This document shows, piece after piece, positions 1 through 6,416 of a DNA stretch of 6,679 nt. Source of the DNA: Chloroflexota bacterium (lineage in GTDB: Bacteria; Chloroflexota; Ktedonobacteria; Ktedonobacterales; Ktedonobacteraceae). How positions within the stretch are numbered: the stretch's first letter is position 1; every line of letters starts with the position of its first letter. The notes below the pieces were generated by a model. That model was given only the letters and a program-made list of their open reading frames with translations, was not told where the DNA came from and searched no databases. Made by a program: the position numbers and the translations under genes. The stretch is from assembly GCA_005881495.1 (NCBI GenBank), contig VBHI01000280.1:1-6679 (forward strand), written 5' to 3'.

Positions 1-1352
1 TTTCAACAACGCATCGAGGTGACTACCATTTGACGATTGGCTTGCCAGAGATGCTGCGCTGCTATGAGCAAGCAACAGACCTGCCGCTGTTGATGCGAGC
101 CGCGTGGTGGTAGATCGAGAAGGGATGGCAGCAGAATTCCTGGCGCAACTCACGCTCGAAGGGCGACAGGTCGTCACGAGGCTTCGAGCCGACCAATACG
201 AGGACGAGCAGTCGTTTGAACAGGTGGGAGACTGGCACGCCTTTCGCACCAATCGGCATGGTCAGGTGATCTGTGAAGTAGCAGCAGCGCGCTTCGCGTT
301 GAAGCGACCAGACGATGCACCTGCGTTAGAGGTCGAGGTCGCGCCTCTTTCGTGACTGGCGCAAGTTGGATGTTTCTGAAGGAGGTGGTGAGGCAACCGA
401 AGTCCAGGATTGGCAGGCTGACCTTACCCCGCAACAACAGCGTTTCTGGGAAGAAGGGTGGCAAGCTCTGCCTGCACCGCCTGCTCCCACCACCCCAAAA
501 CTGATCCCGGTGATTACGACCAAGCCAGGCGTGGAAGCGACGGAACTGGCCCAAATGTACTTCAGCCGCTGGAATTGTCAGGAAAATGCGCTTCGCGACT
601 GGTTAATGCCGCTCAATTTAGATACCAATCATGGCTACGCAAAAGAGCAGGTCGTGAACTCAGAACTGTCCAAACGACAAAAGGTGGTACAAGGGCGTGT
701 GCAACGTCTAGAACAGTTAGCGCAAGCCAGCCGAACACGCTTAACTGACCTGCAGGAGCAGGATCAGCACCTTCAAGAGCAAGCTTATGCCTATGAACAG
801 CAAGGGATGGAACTCTCGTTCCAGGTGATGCTCTTGGAGGCCACAGGCCAAACAGAAGAACGGGACTACTTTCCTTTAAAAGCCCGCCAACTAGCGGCAG
901 ACTGGGAGGTGCGTCAGCGCCAAGCTAAGCTGGAAAAGAATGCGACACGCCGCCAAGCTATCTTGAACAAATGTGAGGGCTATTGCCAAAGGTTGCGGCA
1001 CGTGCTCAGACGGAAAGAGGATTTGGAGACTCAAACACGCGAAATGTATGAACTGGATCATGCAAAGGACCAGATCATGACGCTGTTGAAGGTGGCACTA
1101 GCCAATCTGGGCATGTGGGTGAGGGACCAGTATTTCGGCGAGAACTACCGACATTGTAGTTGGCAGCGTTTGTTCCCTTTTTTCAAATGAGGTGGGCGAA
1201 TTACTACAACGGAGGGCGTAGTACAACTCGAAGTCTGTGGCAACGTCAATGCACACAGTGTCAGCTTGCCAGATGGCAGGCAGTTAGTGATGGCTGCTGG
1301 GGAGCGGCTTCGTGTCCATGCCTTCAATGGGCCGCTGGCGCACACAGGCTGA
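1..1352 (+). pseudogene. Degenerate IS4-like DDE transposase, 5' end outside window
   Basis: This is a former DDE transposase that can be read only by changing frame. It opens in frame 3 (from base 3, HRGDYHLTIGLPEML...), moves to frame 2 near base 84-90 (one base lost) and returns to frame 3 near 344-350 (one base gained). It then meets an in-frame TGA at 1188-1190, after which coherent sequence continues to TGA 1350-1352. The frame-2 stretch contains VVVDREG, the likely second catalytic Asp. The following frame-3 stretch contains YFSRWNCQENALRDW (about 579-623), the likely Y-R-E signature with the third acidic residue. A Gln/Glu/Arg-rich coiled coil follows at about 660-1060. The first catalytic Asp and the left end of the element lie outside the window. 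The TTG at 366 is not a real start. The DDE assignment is fairly firm; the exact IS family is recalled, not searched. Confidence 0.8.
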
Positions 1353-1379
1353 GTCTCACTCTATATGCGTTGATCATGA

Positions 1380-1892
1380 GAAAAGGCAAACTCCCTGTAC
1401 ATACAATGGTTGCTTGCCAAGATCGGCCATCAAGTGGGATGTGATGTCTGGATTGCCACGAATGATCAAAGCAAAAGCTGGAAAGGTGAACGGTTAGGCG
1501 ATCTCAGCCTGAAAGTGCTTCCACCTCTCGTGGATAACACATCACGTCGGATCATCAATCTCATTGATGTCCTCTGGTTACGTGGAGATGATGTTCTCGC
1601 TGCCTATGAGATTGAACATACCACCTCCATTGCATCCGGTCTGCTGCGTCTCTATGACCTGGATGCGTTATGCCCCACACGTACCATGCACCTCTGCGTT
1701 GTCATTCCACATCCTTCTCTCAAGCGTTTTCAAGCGGTGCTTGCCCGACCGGCCTTTCAGCGGCTGAATATGCAAAAGCGCTGCTTAATTATCCAGGAGG
1801 AAACCTTACTAGAGCACGCCGAGCATATTCTGCGCTGGGCCAGTAGTCCGACGGTCATTACTCGGCTCGCTTTGAACATGGAGCAATCATGA
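1380..1892 (+). pseudogene. 5'-truncated PD-(D/E)XK nuclease-like protein remnant
   Basis: The reading frame is open from just after TGA 1377-1379 to the stop ending at 1892. Homology-like sequence begins at once (LYIQWLLAKIG, from 1395) with no ATG or convincing Shine-Dalgarno before it. This suggests the N-terminal part has been lost. The body has an Asp in a hydrophobic strand (LIDVLWL, codon 1566-1568), then 13 residues later YEIEH (Glu codons 1608 and 1614), followed by TTSIASGLLRLYDL. That D-x13-E-x-E spacing fits a PD-(D/E)XK nuclease-like core. I recall similar C-terminal domains in uncharacterised bacterial proteins, where they follow a longer N-terminal part. A residual product of about 160 residues from TTG 1410 is possible but has no supporting ribosome site. 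The transposase relic ends only 27 bases upstream and may have caused the truncation. Confidence 0.6.
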
Positions 1893-1963
1893 CGGGAGAG
1901 GCTGCGCATGTGGCAGAAATATCTCGCTAGAAGTTTACGCTAAGAATGCCCGACCGTATAGAT

Positions 1964-1970
1964 GAGGAGG
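1964..1970 (+). promoter_or_regulatory. Ribosome binding site that selects GTG 1978
   Basis: GAGGAGG ends one base before ATG 1972, too close to serve it, but exactly 7 bases before the in-frame GTG at 1978. It therefore favours the GTG as the start of the HAS-barrel gene. Confidence 0.7.
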
Positions 1971-1977
1971 CATGAAA

Positions 1978-2673
1978 GTGATTATCGGGAAAATTGTCAA
2001 ATCCTCTTCGCATATCAACTACGTCTGTCAGATTTATGGGCCCCTGGAAATCGAGGTCCCACCAGATGTTGCTCAATACGCCTTTGGTCACTTCGTACGT
2101 GTTGCAATACCATTAAGACCTTCAGACATATCGCGTCATTGGCAAGAGAGGGATCAATTCAGAGATGAGCAGCCCTCCTGTTACATAGTGGGTGTGATCT
2201 ATGATACGCAATTACTGAATCCCTCTTTTGGATCGCTGGGGCCGCGACTTTCCACTGAAACACAGGTGGAACTGTTCTCGCCCGATTATCTCTTAGAACA
2301 AGCAGTACTTGTTCATCTGGTCATGCTCGGGGTGATGGAGCAACACAGGTCTAGAAGTGGCTCCCTCAAGCTTCACATCGTCCATGACATCCCATCGTTC
2401 CCGTTGGAGTTGAACAGCAGTGTCGAGGCCATGACAGATGAGGACGTCCATCGGTTCCATCTCTTTCACGATCTGGGGAATGCTGAGAACCGACACGAAT
2501 ACCTTCATATGGGCTATCTGCCTCATATGATTACCCAGCAGAACAGCCTTATCCCTCTGGTGATCTTGCGTATCATCGACCAGTTAGAGCATCTCTTCCC
2601 ACAACATCGCTCGCTGCTCTCCATTCTCAAACGCAATTTTGCCTGGAGGCTGAAAGTGGAGACCACTGGATAA
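1978..2673 (+). CDS. HAS-barrel domain protein (HerA-like N-terminal barrel, stand-alone)
   Basis: The 231-residue product begins MIIGKIVKSSSHINYVCQIYG from GTG 1978, chosen because GAGGAGG lies 7 bases upstream. Residues about 1-100 look like a HAS barrel, the small beta-barrel shared by HerA helicases and ATP synthase subunits: G-K-I-V-K-S-S-S-H at 4-12, YAFGHFVRV near 35-43, then YIVGVIYDT at 69-77 and the LLNPSFGSLGPRLS loop. The C-terminal half is mostly helical and has no Walker A or B motif, so the protein is not itself a HerA ATPase. In the family, HAS-barrel proteins of this kind occur in cyanobacteria and Chloroflexi, sometimes with HerA/NurA-type DNA-processing genes. Here the only nuclease-like neighbour is the truncated fragment 85 bases upstream. 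It is followed by 130 non-coding bases, so it may be transcribed alone. The fold call is reasonably firm; the function is unknown. Confidence 0.65.
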   Translation: MIIGKIVKSSSHINYVCQIYGPLEIEVPPDVAQYAFGHFVRVAIPLRPSDISRHWQERDQFRDEQPSCYIVGVIYDTQLLNPSFGSLGPRLSTETQVELFSPDYLLEQAVLVHLVMLGVMEQHRSRSGSLKLHIVHDIPSFPLELNSSVEAMTDEDVHRFHLFHDLGNAENRHEYLHMGYLPHMITQQNSLIPLVILRIIDQLEHLFPQHRSLLSILKRNFAWRLKVETTG

Positions 2674-2803
2674 TGTAGACAGAAAGCGCTTGTATGGGCT
2701 GTAAAGGGTGAAGCCACCACGACCGTGCGCTATCCCATACCCACGCTGAACATCTCAAACGTATGAAAGTGTATGTGATGCCAATGATGCAAGGAGCAAT
2801 GCA
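2674..2803. other. Intergenic gap between HAS-barrel and DUF4177-like genes
   Basis: About 130 bases with no convincing gene, promoter or terminator. Short TATGAA/TATGTG runs near 2762-2777 could act as -10 elements but have no matching -35. Confidence 0.4.
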
Positions 2804-3097
2804 ATGCAAAAATGGGAATATTCCTTCGTTTTCGCAACGGTCACCAACGACGGTGAGTTTCGTCCCCGCTTTGCCAACGACCAGGAACTCGATGATTGGC
2901 AAGCAGGTCTGACCATGTACGATTATGCAAACAGATTAGGAGAAAGTGGCTGGGAGCTTTTTTCCTGTCACCCCATTGTATTCACCCAATCAAACTGGCA
3001 ACCATTACGAGAAACCCAATCAATTTCATCGGAACTGCGTGCCATCGAGATGGTTTTCAAACGCCCTAAAAAAGGCGACAGTGATTCTCCTTGCTAG
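2804..3097 (+). CDS. DUF4177-like small protein
   Basis: This 97-residue product starts MQKWEYSFVF. ATG 2804 is preceded by AAGGAG (2791-2796) at a 7-base spacing. An N-terminal K-W-E-Y strand followed by a helix ending in L-G-E-S-G-W-E-L-F-S (residues about 45-54) is the hallmark pattern of DUF4177 proteins (KWEY ... LG..GWELVS). A final beta strand with basic residues, AIEMVFKRPKK, closes the domain. The region between residues 10 and 40 is longer than in the shortest members and rich in Asp/Glu, with an extra DDWQAGLTMYDYANRL helix. No signal peptide or membrane segment is visible. The biochemical role of DUF4177 is not known. It stands in a monocistronic setting, with 130 bases before it and more than 300 after it. 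The family call rests on the two motifs only. Confidence 0.6.
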   Translation: MQKWEYSFVFATVTNDGEFRPRFANDQELDDWQAGLTMYDYANRLGESGWELFSCHPIVFTQSNWQPLRETQSISSELRAIEMVFKRPKKGDSDSPC

Positions 3098-3371
3098 CCA
3101 GGTGCTTTCCATTGCAAGTGAGGGTTGTAAGACAAGGCTCTCTGAGAAGATCCTCATTGAATCAGGTGAGATCAATGAACGCCGAAGAAGACAACATGAG
3201 AGGGAAGCAGAGACAAGCTATCCAGCAGTCGACTATTACGCTTCCCTATTTTAACTACGGGGTGCCAGTGCTCTATCTGAGTATGTTCTGTGGAATGTGA
3301 ACTCTTTGCTACTCAACAAGGAGGGACCGAGACCCCTTTACACCTGCTGCCAGGAGGGTTTCTATGATGTA
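3098..3371. other. Gap with one doubtful 41-codon ORF
   Basis: No recognisable gene is seen here. A 41-codon frame runs from ATG 3175 to TGA 3298-3300 (MNAEEDNMRGKQRQAIQQST..., ending in a hydrophobic stretch with two aromatic residues). AGGTGAG lies 4 bases before its ATG, which is too close to be ideal. The peptide resembles nothing I know, so I do not call it as a gene. The remainder may be leader DNA or decayed sequence upstream of the promoter at 3372-3400. Confidence 0.4.
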
Positions 3372-3400
3372 CTGACAGTAGAGATCACTCGTTCTATAAT
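3372..3400 (+). promoter_or_regulatory. Near-consensus sigma70-type promoter of the HicB-like gene pair
   Basis: CTGACA (3372-3377, 5 of 6 matches to TTGACA) is separated by exactly 17 bases from a perfect TATAAT (3395-3400). Transcription would start near 3407. That leaves a leader of roughly 23 bases carrying the GAGAGGAG ribosome site (3416-3423) before ATG 3430. It is the best promoter I can see on this strand. Confidence 0.65.
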
Positions 3401-3429
3401 GATGGAGATACCTATGAGAGGAGCAAGCA

Positions 3430-3906
3430 ATGGAAGAGAAGACCTATACCCTAAACATACGCCAAACAGGTACATGGCACTATGAAATAACGATACCAGA
3501 GATCGATGTAATGAAGACGGCTCCTACACTCGATAGCGCCCTTACTATCACTTCGCACGATATCGTCACGCATTTCATGTCTCGTTCTCTCATCCTGGTG
3601 TTCGCTGAACAACCCGATGATAAGAACACTCAGGTTGTGGACCAGCCAGAGCATCTGTGCACTCATCGGGAGGATCAAGCCGCTTTTGAGGTAGTGCAAC
3701 AAGGCATTGCCCCGCAAGTTAGGAGGAAAGAGCATCATCTCGTGTTCGCATTATCACATCCACGCACACGAGCACCAACCACATGGCTCAATACGTATAC
3801 GGGCAAGCTCTTCGATACGTATTACATCAAGGATGAGCTTGAAGCTGAGTCCGATGCATTCCTGGAGGAAGCACGTGGTCACAGGAAGGCAACAACCTAT
3901 GAGTGA
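3430..3906 (+). CDS. HicB-like (UPF0150-type) N-terminal domain protein with unknown C-terminal extension
   Basis: The product has 158 residues. The start is supported by AGGAG (3419-3423) six bases before ATG and by the promoter just upstream. Residues about 5-50 read as a strand, a turn at Q12-T13-G14, a strand W16-H17-Y18-E19-I20-T21-I22-P23-E24-I25, then a helix T33-L34-D35-S36-A37-L38 onwards. This matches the order of a HicB/UPF0150 domain (strand, strand ending in P-x-h, 'T.eeAl' helix), though the usual Gly-Cys after the second strand is absent. The C-terminal 100 residues are not recognised: acidic linker, then RRKEHHLVFALSHP at 98-111 and an acidic helix at 134-148. No DNA-binding domain is evident. 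It overlaps the next gene by 8 bases, which implies translational coupling. HicB proteins usually neutralise a HicA RNase, but no HicA-like ORF is nearby, so the antitoxin role is only a possibility. Confidence 0.5.
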   Translation: MEEKTYTLNIRQTGTWHYEITIPEIDVMKTAPTLDSALTITSHDIVTHFMSRSLILVFAEQPDDKNTQVVDQPEHLCTHREDQAAFEVVQQGIAPQVRRKEHHLVFALSHPRTRAPTTWLNTYTGKLFDTYYIKDELEAESDAFLEEARGHRKATTYE

Positions 3907-4234
3907 GCACCCACCTACCCTCCTTATCGTCTACCTACGCCCTAACCATATCGAAGAAGCATGCTACCATATCGACGAATCGCTCACTACGTCTGGCATT
4001 GCGTACCGTCTCATTGCGCAGCAAGAGGAACGTGTCTTCCTCGAAAGTGCTATCCCGTTCGTCATCACACACATCGAAAAGCGCATGGTCTTCGCGTTGC
4101 ATGCGTCACTTGCCCCAAAGGCAATTAATGACATGGCACTACTCGTGACGACAGGGCTCATCCTCGGTATTGCTGTCAAAGGCGAGATTGTACTAGATGA
4201 CGAAATGGGGGTGATCAATAATTTGGCAGAATAG
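3899..4234 (+). CDS. Unrecognised 111-residue protein, translationally coupled to HicB-like gene
   Basis: The start at ATG 3899 is chosen because it overlaps the upstream stop (ATGAGTGA, 3899-3906) and has GGAAGG (3883-3888) 10 bases before it. The same frame is open further upstream but there it only shadows the preceding gene. I do not recognise the family. The product begins with a strand (TLLIVYLRP, 7-15), then a helix (IEEACYHIDESLT), two further strands (IAYRLIAQQEERVFLES and FVITHIEKRMVFALHA), a long hydrophobic helix (INDMALLVTTGLILGIAV, 76-93) and a final GEIVLDDE strand. This is consistent with a compact alpha/beta cytosolic domain. The hydrophobic helix is too short and mixed to be called a membrane anchor. 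Cotranscription and coupling suggest that it acts with the HicB-like protein, possibly as a partner or toxin; this is inference from gene order alone. Confidence 0.65.
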   Translation: MSEHPPTLLIVYLRPNHIEEACYHIDESLTTSGIAYRLIAQQEERVFLESAIPFVITHIEKRMVFALHASLAPKAINDMALLVTTGLILGIAVKGEIVLDDEMGVINNLAE

Positions 4235-4413
4235 GCTTTTGATAATTGGAGAGAGACTCACCTGCATTTTGATGCGGTGAACGAAGCTTTGTTGTTGGTG
4301 CATTGTCTTGAACGCTGGATTGATAGATAAAGGTCATTCTCTTTTTCAAGAAGCAGATGATCTGCTTTATTCTTGCCCATCTCCGTTGACGACATATTTA
4401 TTAAAGGTATTTG
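4235..4413. other. Non-coding stretch before the IS, with a weak hairpin
   Basis: No gene is seen. At 4259-4279, CACC-t-GCAT and ATGC-GGTG can form an 8-bp stem with one bulged T and a TTTG loop. No U-run follows, so it is a weak terminator or an incidental stem. The stronger terminator-like hairpin lies further on at 4351. Confidence 0.35.
4351..4373 (+). terminator. Candidate rho-independent terminator of the HicB-like pair
   Basis: AAGCAGA (4351-4357) pairs perfectly with TCTGCTT (4361-4367) across a TGA loop and is followed by TATTCT, a moderately U-rich tail. It lies about 120 bases after the stop at 4234. The stem is only 3 G:C pairs strong and the tail is interrupted, so the call is tentative. 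Confidence 0.4.
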
Positions 4414-4427
4414 GGGTCCGAGTATGA
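4414..4427. repeat. IS left terminal inverted repeat
   Basis: GGGTCCGAGTATGA is the exact reverse complement of 6417-6430. The tip octamer GGGTCCGA also has a complementary copy, TCGGACCC, inside the element at 4447-4454, so this end can fold on itself. Confidence 0.85.
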
Positions 4428-4430
4428 ATA

Positions 4431-4449
4431 GATACCGTTGGCGAAATCG
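4431..4449. repeat. IS left subterminal inverted repeat
   Basis: These 19 bases are the exact reverse complement of 6238-6256 (CGATTTCGCCAACGGTATC there). On this side only 3 bases separate the repeat from the 14-bp tip; on the right side 160 bases do. Confidence 0.85.
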
Positions 4450-4470
4450 GACCCATCTCACCGACCCCGC

Positions 4471-6120
4471 TTACCCTGCAAGAGCGAGAGCGGCAAAGCG
4501 TGATCGTCGTGTGGTTGCTCTCTTGTTTCCATTCATCCAAGCGACCACGCGGAGGAAGTTGAGCGCCACCGCTGTGGCCACATGTTGCAAATGCGTTTTC
4601 GGCAAACCTACATAGCGTGCCTGACGCAGGTCGCAGACACGAAGCCCTTGCGAGAGCGTTCCTTCAATACCCGCTCGTTGATCATAGCGCTCTTTCCATT
4701 CCGACGTGGTTTGAACCTCTCGGGCGTGTTGCAGCATTTCATGATCCGTCTGCACGCGCAACGTCACATGTCGAGGAGCCTCATCAGATCGGGTGCATAA
4801 CGAGCGTGCCGGGCAGAGACGGCAATCAGTTCGAGAAAACTTGACGCTAATCACCGGGTTGCCATAGGCATCCTCATGCGGCGTCCAGCAAGTATTGAGA
4901 TGGCCCTGTGGACAGACTACCTGGTGTTCCTGCCAATCAACGGTGAAGTGAGCGACATCATAGCCCTGAGCCGACTGCGCCTGCCAACTGGAATCAGGCC
5001 GCACGGGACCGATGACCTCAATGCCCAGGTCTCGCTTACTTCTCACCAACAGATCTGCATCAACATAGCCCGCATCCAGCAGGTGTTCTTGTGGAGACAC
5101 TTCTTTTTTCACGAGCGCCAGCTGGATGGTTTCGGTCATGGACACATCTGGAACTTGAGCGACCGTCGTCTGCACATCAGTAATGAGATGTGGGCTCTCA
5201 TCGTCGCAGGTCTCGGTGACATGCGCCTTGTAGCCAGTCCACGTCACCGTCCGTTTGTTACCAAACCGCGCCTCTGGATCGTATGGCGACTCGATCCGTT
5301 CCCCAGCAGAGGCCAGTTCTTTTGCCGTGCGCCACCGCAGATGTCCCTCTTCGAGCACGTATTGTTGTTCCCACACCTGCCGAAGAATCTTGACGGCTGG
5401 GACCTCGCGGAGCCAATGCAGAGTCGCCTCTTTGTCCATCGCCTCAAGGAGCCTGCATCCATCGGTTCCGATAACCTCAGCATAGCGCGCTCGTGCTTCC
5501 CGCCCCTGGGGCAAACGATAGTCTTCAACACGATGACTGTACCGATCAAACCACTCAGGAGTCACCTGCGTCCGAAGCCAGTCCGGAGCGATTTCGGCCA
5601 GAATATTCAAAGCTGCTCGCAAGGTTTCTCCAACCGTCTCCAAGCGGTTGAGAGCCCGTACCGAAGCCAGCACATGCGTCGAATCGGTGCGTTGATGTCC
5701 ACGCGCTTTGAGCCATCCACGTTCCTTGAACAGTTCGAGGACCCTGGTCAGCAGCCGCTCTTCCGCATGCCCGGCAATGAGCCGCGAACGAAATTCACTC
5801 AGCACGGAGAAATCAAAGCCTGGGTCGGTCAGTTCCAGACTGAGCGCATATTTCCAATCGATACAGCGACGGACCGCTTGAGCGGCCTGTCGGTCAGATA
5901 ATCCCTCCATAAACTGAAGCACGGTTACCAAGGCCAAGCGCCAAGGGGCTTCTGCGGGCTGTCCACGTGTCGGAAACAGGTCGGCAAACGCGTCGTCATC
6001 ATACAACGTTCCTAAAACATCACGGATCTGCATCGCAGGCGCTCCTGAAGGAAAGGCGAGTCGAGCGACACGAGCCGTCTCAAGGGGAACAGGTTCAATT
6101 GCGCTAGGTTTGAGTGACAT
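4471..6120 (-). CDS. IS1182-family transposase, intact
   Basis: The 549-residue DDE transposase cuts and rejoins the ends of its IS. The start at 6120 is chosen because AGGAGG lies 6 bases upstream and the protein then opens MSLKPSAIEP; the frame stays open 29 codons further upstream without a better site. Residues 50-135 carry the N-terminal helical domain common in this family (PWRLALVTVLQFMEGLSDRQAA). The catalytic residues appear to be D146 (QRTDSTHV), D349 (LLDAGYVDAD) and E486 (QRAGIEGTLSQGLR), the last followed by RYVGLPKTHLQHVATAVALN, highly typical of IS1182. Cysteines C403, C433, C436 and C442 could bind zinc between the second and third catalytic residues. The length is normal for the family and no frameshift is seen, so the enzyme may be active. 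The long open frame on the opposite strand (4876-5901) is a shadow of this gene. Confidence 0.93.
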   Translation of the reverse strand: MSLKPSAIEPVPLETARVARLAFPSGAPAMQIRDVLGTLYDDDAFADLFPTRGQPAEAPWRLALVTVLQFMEGLSDRQAAQAVRRCIDWKYALSLELTDPGFDFSVLSEFRSRLIAGHAEERLLTRVLELFKERGWLKARGHQRTDSTHVLASVRALNRLETVGETLRAALNILAEIAPDWLRTQVTPEWFDRYSHRVEDYRLPQGREARARYAEVIGTDGCRLLEAMDKEATLHWLREVPAVKILRQVWEQQYVLEEGHLRWRTAKELASAGERIESPYDPEARFGNKRTVTWTGYKAHVTETCDDESPHLITDVQTTVAQVPDVSMTETIQLALVKKEVSPQEHLLDAGYVDADLLVRSKRDLGIEVIGPVRPDSSWQAQSAQGYDVAHFTVDWQEHQVVCPQGHLNTCWTPHEDAYGNPVISVKFSRTDCRLCPARSLCTRSDEAPRHVTLRVQTDHEMLQHAREVQTTSEWKERYDQRAGIEGTLSQGLRVCDLRQARYVGLPKTHLQHVATAVALNFLRVVAWMNGNKRATTRRSRFAALALAG

Positions 6121-6126
6121 GGATAT

Positions 6127-6132
6127 CCTCCT
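6127..6132 (-). promoter_or_regulatory. Ribosome binding site of the IS1182 transposase
   Basis: On the - strand AGGAGG is followed by a 6-base spacer (ATATCC) and then ATG 6120. It decides this start over the upstream in-frame ATG at 6207. Confidence 0.75.
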
Positions 6133-6237
6133 GGCTTCATGGTCATTTCTCGTGCCCTGCAATACTATGGACAGAGGAAGAAAAACCTTTCTCCTAGATG
6201 ATCTCATGTTTCACTCAGCACTTTCAAGAGCCTCTTT

Positions 6238-6256
6238 CGATTTCGCCAACGGTATC
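6238..6256. repeat. IS right subterminal inverted repeat
   Basis: CGATTTCGCCAACGGTATC is the exact reverse complement of 4431-4449. On the left it runs almost directly into the tip; here the tip is displaced by the inserted segment. Confidence 0.85.
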
Positions 6257-6265
6257 ATGAATAGA

Positions 6266-6411
6266 CCGGAAAACAACGATAAGGGCAGAAACCTCGTAGC
6301 AGACAGGCATTTTTGACGTTTTTGACAGGAGTAGCAATCAGAAACGAAGCCTTTGGAGTCTGGGCTGTTTGCTCAGTTACCTTCTCAGAAGTGCTTATCG
6401 TTGTTTTCCGG
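6266..6411. mobile_element. Palindromic-ended 146-bp segment, MITE-like, nested in the IS right end
   Basis: CCGGAAAACAACGATAAG (6266-6283) and its perfect reverse complement (6394-6411) bound 110 bases that have no ORF. Within them TTTTTGAC occurs twice in tandem (6310-6317 and 6319-6326). The size, long perfect terminal inverted repeats and lack of coding capacity fit a miniature inverted-repeat element or a mobile palindromic repeat. Its location between the subterminal and terminal repeats of the IS, absent from the left end, shows that it is an insertion. A 4-base TCAT occurs on both sides (6255-6258 and 6417-6420) but is not adjacent to the arms. No parent element is visible, so the class is uncertain. 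Confidence 0.55.
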
Positions 6412-6416
6412 CCGGA

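Noticed and set aside
366..1190. Free-standing 274-residue protein from TTG 366
   Set aside because: The sequence continues upstream as RLFRDWRK in the same frame and downstream past the TGA, so it is an inner piece of the broken transposase and not a gene of its own.
1934..1962. TTTACG-N17-TATAGA promoter-like pair before the HAS-barrel gene
   Set aside because: Its start point would fall near 1969, inside the ribosome site, leaving no usable Shine-Dalgarno on the transcript; both hexamers match only 4 of 6.
3707..3898. Upstream extension of the 111-residue protein in the same frame
   Set aside because: It lies wholly inside the HicB-like gene, its translation is His/Ser-rich and shapeless, and the ATG at 3899 has both stop overlap and a ribosome site.
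3098..4234. A hicA-like toxin gene beside the HicB-like gene
   Set aside because: No short ORF with a double-stranded-RNA-binding-like fold pattern (G-H-x-hydrophobic near a basic strand) is present on either side.
4876..5901. 341-codon open frame on the + strand
   Set aside because: It is antisense to the conserved IS1182 transposase, and its translation shows no domain-like pattern and no ribosome site.
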